From a bacterium (GTDB lineage Bacteria > SZUA-79 > Acidulodesulfobacterales > Acidulodesulfobacteraceae), in contig JAJYKQ010000005.1 of NCBI GenBank assembly GCA_021788495.1, forward strand, positions 1 through 37,664: 37,664 nt of DNA, written 5' to 3'. This document shows, piece by piece, positions 34,335-37,664 of the stretch. Position numbers and translations under genes: made by a program. Each line of letters begins with the position of its first letter. The first letter of the stretch is position 1. The notes below the pieces were generated by a model. It made no database searches. It was not told where the DNA came from and saw only the letters and a program-made list of their open reading frames with translations.

Positions 34335-36278
34335 TTAATACTCTTCTTCCTTCCACATATCTTTAGTAAACCTTACGACTTTATTCCTGCCGTTCTCTTT
34401 TGCTTCGTAGAGGGCAACGTCGGAATATTTAACAGCCTGCCAAAATTTGTCCGAATCCGCCGGATATTCGCAGACTCCTATGCTTATGGTCTTTTTAATG
34501 ACTACTCCGCCAGGTATCTCTAACGGCGAAGATTCGACGGCTTTCCTGATTTTTTCAGCGACAACAACCCCTTCCCCTTCTTTTATGTCGATTAATAGGG
34601 CAAGGAATTCCTCGCCTCCGAACCTGACTGCTATATCCGAGCTTCTTATGCTTTTTCTTATCTGTTTCGAAACATTCTTTAGCACTACGTCGCCGTTGTC
34701 GTGGCCGTATTTATCGTTTACCTCCTTAAAGTGGTCAACGTCCAGCATTAAAATTCCCAAATTGGTGCCGCGGCGTTTTATACCGGCGACGATATTTTCT
34801 GAAGAGTCGTCTAAATACCTCCTGTTGTATAAACCGGTAAGCTGGTCAACTATAGACTGTTCTTTTAACAGTTCCATTAATTTCCTCGATTCTATAACGG
34901 GAGACGCTTCCGCAAGATATCCCTTAATATACGGTATCATCCAGTGGACGAAATCCGCCACGTCGTTATCGAATATGAGCTGTAAAATCATTCCGACTTT
35001 ACCCCCTATATATATAGGGATACAGTAATAATTATATTTTTCGTTACAGGTTTCGCTTGTCGTACTTTCATTTTCTTCAGGAATATTAAACTTGAAATTA
35101 GGGCAGATACAAGGGAAATTTAAAGAATCGACGTCTCCTCCTGTTCTTTTTGCCCTGCATGCATCCGCGTCTTCTAAAGACGACCTGTCGCACCACATAT
35201 CGTCTTTGCCTAAGTTAATTTTGGAGCCGACGGTAAGAAGGCTCATTTTATTGTTATCGCCCACTTCATATATCGCATAATTTTCAAAACACATATAGTC
35301 CCTTATTATAGACTCTATTCTTCTTATTATATCTTTTTTTGTCCTGTCCTTTTCTATTACTCTTTTAAAATTATAAATCCTAACCAGCTCGTTTATAATT
35401 TTTATTGTATCTTTAAGGTAATTATCGGTTTTAAGGACGGTATATCCTATTAAGGTCGAAACTTTAGAATTGATGTCCGATAGTATTTCTTTTAGACTTT
35501 TAGAAGTTTCGTTAAGAGTTTTAGCTACTTCGCCGGCTTCATCATCAGGAAGACCTTTTTCATCTATTAATGCAACGTCAATTTCTCCGTCCTTAAGATT
35601 TTCAAGACCTGTTTCGATTTTATGAAATAAAGAAATATACGGACTTAAAAATCTAAAAAATAAAAGCACGAGTATAATTAAGAATACAAGGAATATTATA
35701 GAAGTCTGCGCTATAGTCCTGAAGGTTGACGCCCTCACGGAAGACAAATTCATAGTAAGGCTTATAGCTCCTAAAACCGTGCCGGATTTAACGTGATGGC
35801 ACATAAGACAATCGACCACTCCGGTACTGGTCGCCTTATAAGGAATTACTACGCGGTATCTTACGGAATTTAACGTTTCGTCCAATTTTTCTATTTGCTT
35901 ACCCGTCGCAAGAACGTATTTTTCGTCTGCCGTAGTCGGTATTTCGCTTTTAAATCCCGGGCCGAACTGTTTATCTACGGGATTGCCCCTTATAATAGAA
36001 ATATTTTGTATATCTACTTGCTTTGCGGCTTTTTTAAGCCTTTGGATAAATATTTTCCTGTTTTGTATAACGCCCATAACCATCAAAGACGTCAGGCTGT
36101 CTCTCACGACCTTGGCTATGGTTTTTGAGCGGATTTTCGCTTCGTTTATGGATTCCTGCCTGAAACTTAAGGCAAAAATTACGTCTATGGTAACGAAAAG
36201 TATAACAAGGAGTATGACTATCCTTGAAATTATTTTAATTTTAAGTGATTTATTTGTTTTTTTTAATTTTTTGAACAT
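34335..36278 (-). CDS. Diguanylate cyclase with periplasmic c-type heme motif and Cys-rich GAF-like domain
   Basis: 647 residues. TM1 (about 17-37) and TM2 (about 190-212) flank a periplasmic sensor domain (38-189) that contains C157-L-M-C160-H161, a c-type heme binding motif. A HAMP linker (about 212-268) follows. A GAF-like region (about 295-465) carries seven Cys (C330, C363, C374, C390, C392, C411, C419), enough for a metal or Fe-S site. The GGDEF domain (about 475-640) has 'DQLTGLYNRRYLD', active site GGEEF (554-558) and the product-inhibition I-site RSSD (545-548). It should make c-di-GMP from two GTP. It sits between pilin genes on the same strand. MSHA ATPase MshE binds c-di-GMP in Vibrio, so pilus control is a reasonable inference. 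Confidence 0.88.
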   Translation of the reverse strand: MFKKLKKTNKSLKIKIISRIVILLVILFVTIDVIFALSFRQESINEAKIRSKTIAKVVRDSLTSLMVMGVIQNRKIFIQRLKKAAKQVDIQNISIIRGNPVDKQFGPGFKSEIPTTADEKYVLATGKQIEKLDETLNSVRYRVVIPYKATSTGVVDCLMCHHVKSGTVLGAISLTMNLSSVRASTFRTIAQTSIIFLVFLIILVLLFFRFLSPYISLFHKIETGLENLKDGEIDVALIDEKGLPDDEAGEVAKTLNETSKSLKEILSDINSKVSTLIGYTVLKTDNYLKDTIKIINELVRIYNFKRVIEKDRTKKDIIRRIESIIRDYMCFENYAIYEVGDNNKMSLLTVGSKINLGKDDMWCDRSSLEDADACRAKRTGGDVDSLNFPCICPNFKFNIPEENESTTSETCNEKYNYYCIPIYIGGKVGMILQLIFDNDVADFVHWMIPYIKGYLAEASPVIESRKLMELLKEQSIVDQLTGLYNRRYLDDSSENIVAGIKRRGTNLGILMLDVDHFKEVNDKYGHDNGDVVLKNVSKQIRKSIRSSDIAVRFGGEEFLALLIDIKEGEGVVVAEKIRKAVESSPLEIPGGVVIKKTISIGVCEYPADSDKFWQAVKYSDVALYEAKENGRNKVVRFTKDMWKEEEY

Positions 36279-36339
36279 AATTAAATATTTATATCATAAA
36301 ATAAAAAATAAGTGCAAAATATTTTTCTACTTGTCCAAA

Positions 36340-36948
36340 TTACTGCATCAGACTGCCGTTATAGCTGATTAAACCGGTTTCGGGGTAAATATAAAATGTA
36401 AGGGTTGAAGGGACAACGCCGAAAGAAACGGATGAGACGGTTGATGAAGTATTTGGGTTGAAAATTGCATTGGCATTGGCGCCGCAAACAGTTCCGTTTC
36501 CAAAAGTCCCCGGTTCGCCGGAAGAATTAAAGGCGATATAGTTTGTAGTTAAACCGCCGGTCGTATATGTTATTCCATAATTAAACGCGACATAGAAGTT
36601 GTCCGCGACTTGGGCTAATGGATTTGTAAGGGGTTCAAGCGCGCTATTGCCCGCCGCCGACGAAGAACAAGCGCAGACGGCATAACCGGAATAAGAAGTT
36701 GCGGCGTTATTGCTTATATTGCAGGACGGAGAAGAACCGGCGGCTGAAAATACGACTGCGGTATATGTAAAATGGGTCATTGCATAATTTTGCGCATATC
36801 TTAAAGCCGACTGCATCTGTCTTTCGTACATTCCTCTGTCGCTTGAAACGGCAGAATTTAAGCCGATAGTCCCGATAATGGCTAAAATGCCCATAAGAAT
36901 TATTACCATTACCATTTCCACAAGCGTAAAAGCGTTATTTTTATTCAT
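36340..36948 (-). CDS. Minor pilin/pseudopilin, GspH/MshC-like
   Basis: 202 residues. Short leader 'MNKNNA', then 'FTLVEMVMVIILMGILAIIGTIG' with Glu at +5, so a class III signal peptide with Ala at -1. 'SDRGMYERQMQSALRYAQNYAM' is the helix-to-globular turn typical of GspH and MSHA minor pilins. A Cys-rich part follows ('SCNISNN', 'YAVCACSSS', 'TVCGANA'). The C-terminal strand reads 'TLTFYIYPETGLISYNGS'. It probably sits at the pilus tip or base. 41 nt separate it from the PilX/MshP-like gene, and the cyclase starts 61 nt downstream. Confidence 0.8.
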   Translation of the reverse strand: MNKNNAFTLVEMVMVIILMGILAIIGTIGLNSAVSSDRGMYERQMQSALRYAQNYAMTHFTYTAVVFSAAGSSPSCNISNNAATSYSGYAVCACSSSAAGNSALEPLTNPLAQVADNFYVAFNYGITYTTGGLTTNYIAFNSSGEPGTFGNGTVCGANANAIFNPNTSSTVSSVSFGVVPSTLTFYIYPETGLISYNGSLMQ

Positions 36949-36989
36949 ATTAAATATATGAAAATTAAAGTTATAATAGTTATTATTTA

Positions 36990-37574
36990 TTACTGTTGCG
37001 AATTAGGCAGTTCGGTTTCGACATATATACCGGTGCATTTATTGCCGTTGCTTATTCCCACCTCCGCCGTAATCTCTCTTTCGGTTCCTCCTGCAAAACC
37101 GTTAGAGGTTATTATGTAATAAGTGCAACTTCCTCCTGGTCCTCCTGGTCCTCCTGGTCCTCCTGGTCCTCCTGGTAGCTTCCCTTCTACCGAGCAAAAC
37201 GTCGGCGTAAAATTTACCGACGGAGGTAAACTGCCCTGCAAATTGCCTGAGAGATATTGGTAAGGCGGATTTACTGTACCGGTGACTCCTGGCGGCAGAA
37301 CAGGCGTTGCAGGACAGCCTAAAGGTTGTAATTTTCCAAATTTTTTCTGATTTTCCAGCTCATACAACGTCAATTCCACTCCGGACTTTGCCGCATATTT
37401 GGCTTCGGCGCTTAAAAGGTCGGCTCTGGAATTAATACTGCCGCTTGACATAAGATAGGCGAAAATAGAACCGGCGAGACCGAGGACTATTATGATGATA
37501 ATAGCGAGTATTATGGAAATGCCATTATCGTTGTTTAACTGCTTTAGCTTGAAGATATAAGATATTTTCTTCAT
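36990..37574 (-). CDS. PilX/MshP-like minor pilin with collagen-like Gly-Gly-Pro repeat
   Basis: 194 residues. 'NDNGISIILAIIIIIVLGLAGSIFAYLMSSG' is a pilin-like membrane helix. It lacks Glu at +5, as is usual for PilX, GspK and MshP proteins. 'SAEAKYAAKSGVELTLYELE' is the family's 'A.y.A.aGie.a...l' block. Near residues 133-148 lies a (Gly-Gly-Pro)n stretch encoded by five exact 9-bp units, followed by 'CTYYIITSNGFAGG', which is the usual MshP/PilX beta strand. GAGAAAAA precedes the ATG. It is probably a minor pilin that primes assembly. The repeat lies in the exposed part. Confidence 0.75.
   Translation of the reverse strand: MKKISYIFKLKQLNNDNGISIILAIIIIIVLGLAGSIFAYLMSSGSINSRADLLSAEAKYAAKSGVELTLYELENQKKFGKLQPLGCPATPVLPPGVTGTVNPPYQYLSGNLQGSLPPSVNFTPTFCSVEGKLPGGPGGPGGPGGPGGSCTYYIITSNGFAGGTEREITAEVGISNGNKCTGIYVETELPNSQQ
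37132..37176 (-). repeat. Five tandem 9-bp units encoding Gly-Gly-Pro
   Basis: CCTCCTGGT repeated five times without change (ACCAGGAGG on the coding strand). Unit changes would add or remove three residues in frame, as in collagen-like phase or length variation. Confidence 0.9.
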
Positions 37575-37586
37575 TTTTTCTCAATT

Positions 37587-37664
37587 TTATAATTTACCTT
37601 TTAACCATTTTACCCTTTCTTCGCAAAATTTATTACGTCTATTATAGGCAGATAAATTGCAAGG
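37587..37664 (-). CDS. Possible C-terminus of an upstream pilus gene (partial)
   Basis: An open frame enters from the right edge, reads 'CNLSAYNRRNKFCEERVKWL' and ends at TAA 12 nt before the PilX/MshP-like gene. The spacing fits an operon member such as a PilW/MshO-like minor pilin. With only 25 residues and a second frame also open, the call is tentative. Confidence 0.3.
   Translation of the reverse strand, partial: PCNLSAYNRRNKFCEERVKWLKGKL

Overview
The window is AT-rich DNA from a Gram-negative bacterium. Outer-membrane and periplasm hardware points that way: a secretin, a MltD-type lytic transglycosylase, a SurA-like protein and MSHA/type IV pilus genes. A futalosine-pathway menaquinone gene (mqnA), an NfnAB-type flavin/Fe-S pair and an HdrB-like protein suggest an anaerobic or low-redox lifestyle. 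A deltaproteobacteria-like, low-GC lineage would fit, but that is inference and no marker here settles it. Most genes are housekeeping genes. The accessory-looking part is about 27.4-37.7 kb.

Layout. 1-3.65 kb: an HdrB-like fragment, tRNA-Phe, tRNA-Leu, nfnB-nfnA and tRNA-Cys, all on the minus strand. 3.7-7.0 kb, minus: a secreted Ig-like repeat protein, a membrane protein that joins a PilO-like region to TPRs, queD and a SurA-N-like periplasmic protein. 7.1-8.3 kb, plus: an orphan histidine kinase. 8.3-19.7 kb: a nearly gapless minus-strand run of aminotransferase, serA, hisZ, purA, methyltransferase, ABC-2 permease, alkaline-phosphatase-superfamily protein, galT, a HAD phosphatase that apparently starts at ATT, and mqnA. 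20.0-24.7 kb, plus: mltD, moeA and an NtrC-type regulator behind a consensus promoter. 24.7-27.4 kb, minus: a CDF metal transporter, purN and purM.

27.4-37.7 kb is an MSHA/type IV-like pilus locus in pieces. PilM-, PilN- and PilO-like genes (mshI/mshJ area) read rightward and collide with a leftward secretin (mshL-like) and a small PilP/MshK-like gene. A repeat-rich zone follows: a possible solo IS200/IS605 end, a frameshifted DUF4258 gene with an intact DUF2283 partner, and several copies of a REP/MITE-like palindrome-plus-tail. Leftward pilin genes come next: a main-pilin candidate with a consensus promoter, a GspH-like minor pilin and a PilX/MshP-like protein with a collagen-like repeat. 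Between the pilin genes lies a diguanylate cyclase with a periplasmic c-type heme motif. The pilus ATPases and inner-membrane platform are not in the window.

How it may fit together (inference): a heme-carrying sensor next to the pilins could couple a redox or gas signal to c-di-GMP and pilus activity. The repeats around the pilus genes could explain the broken gene order.
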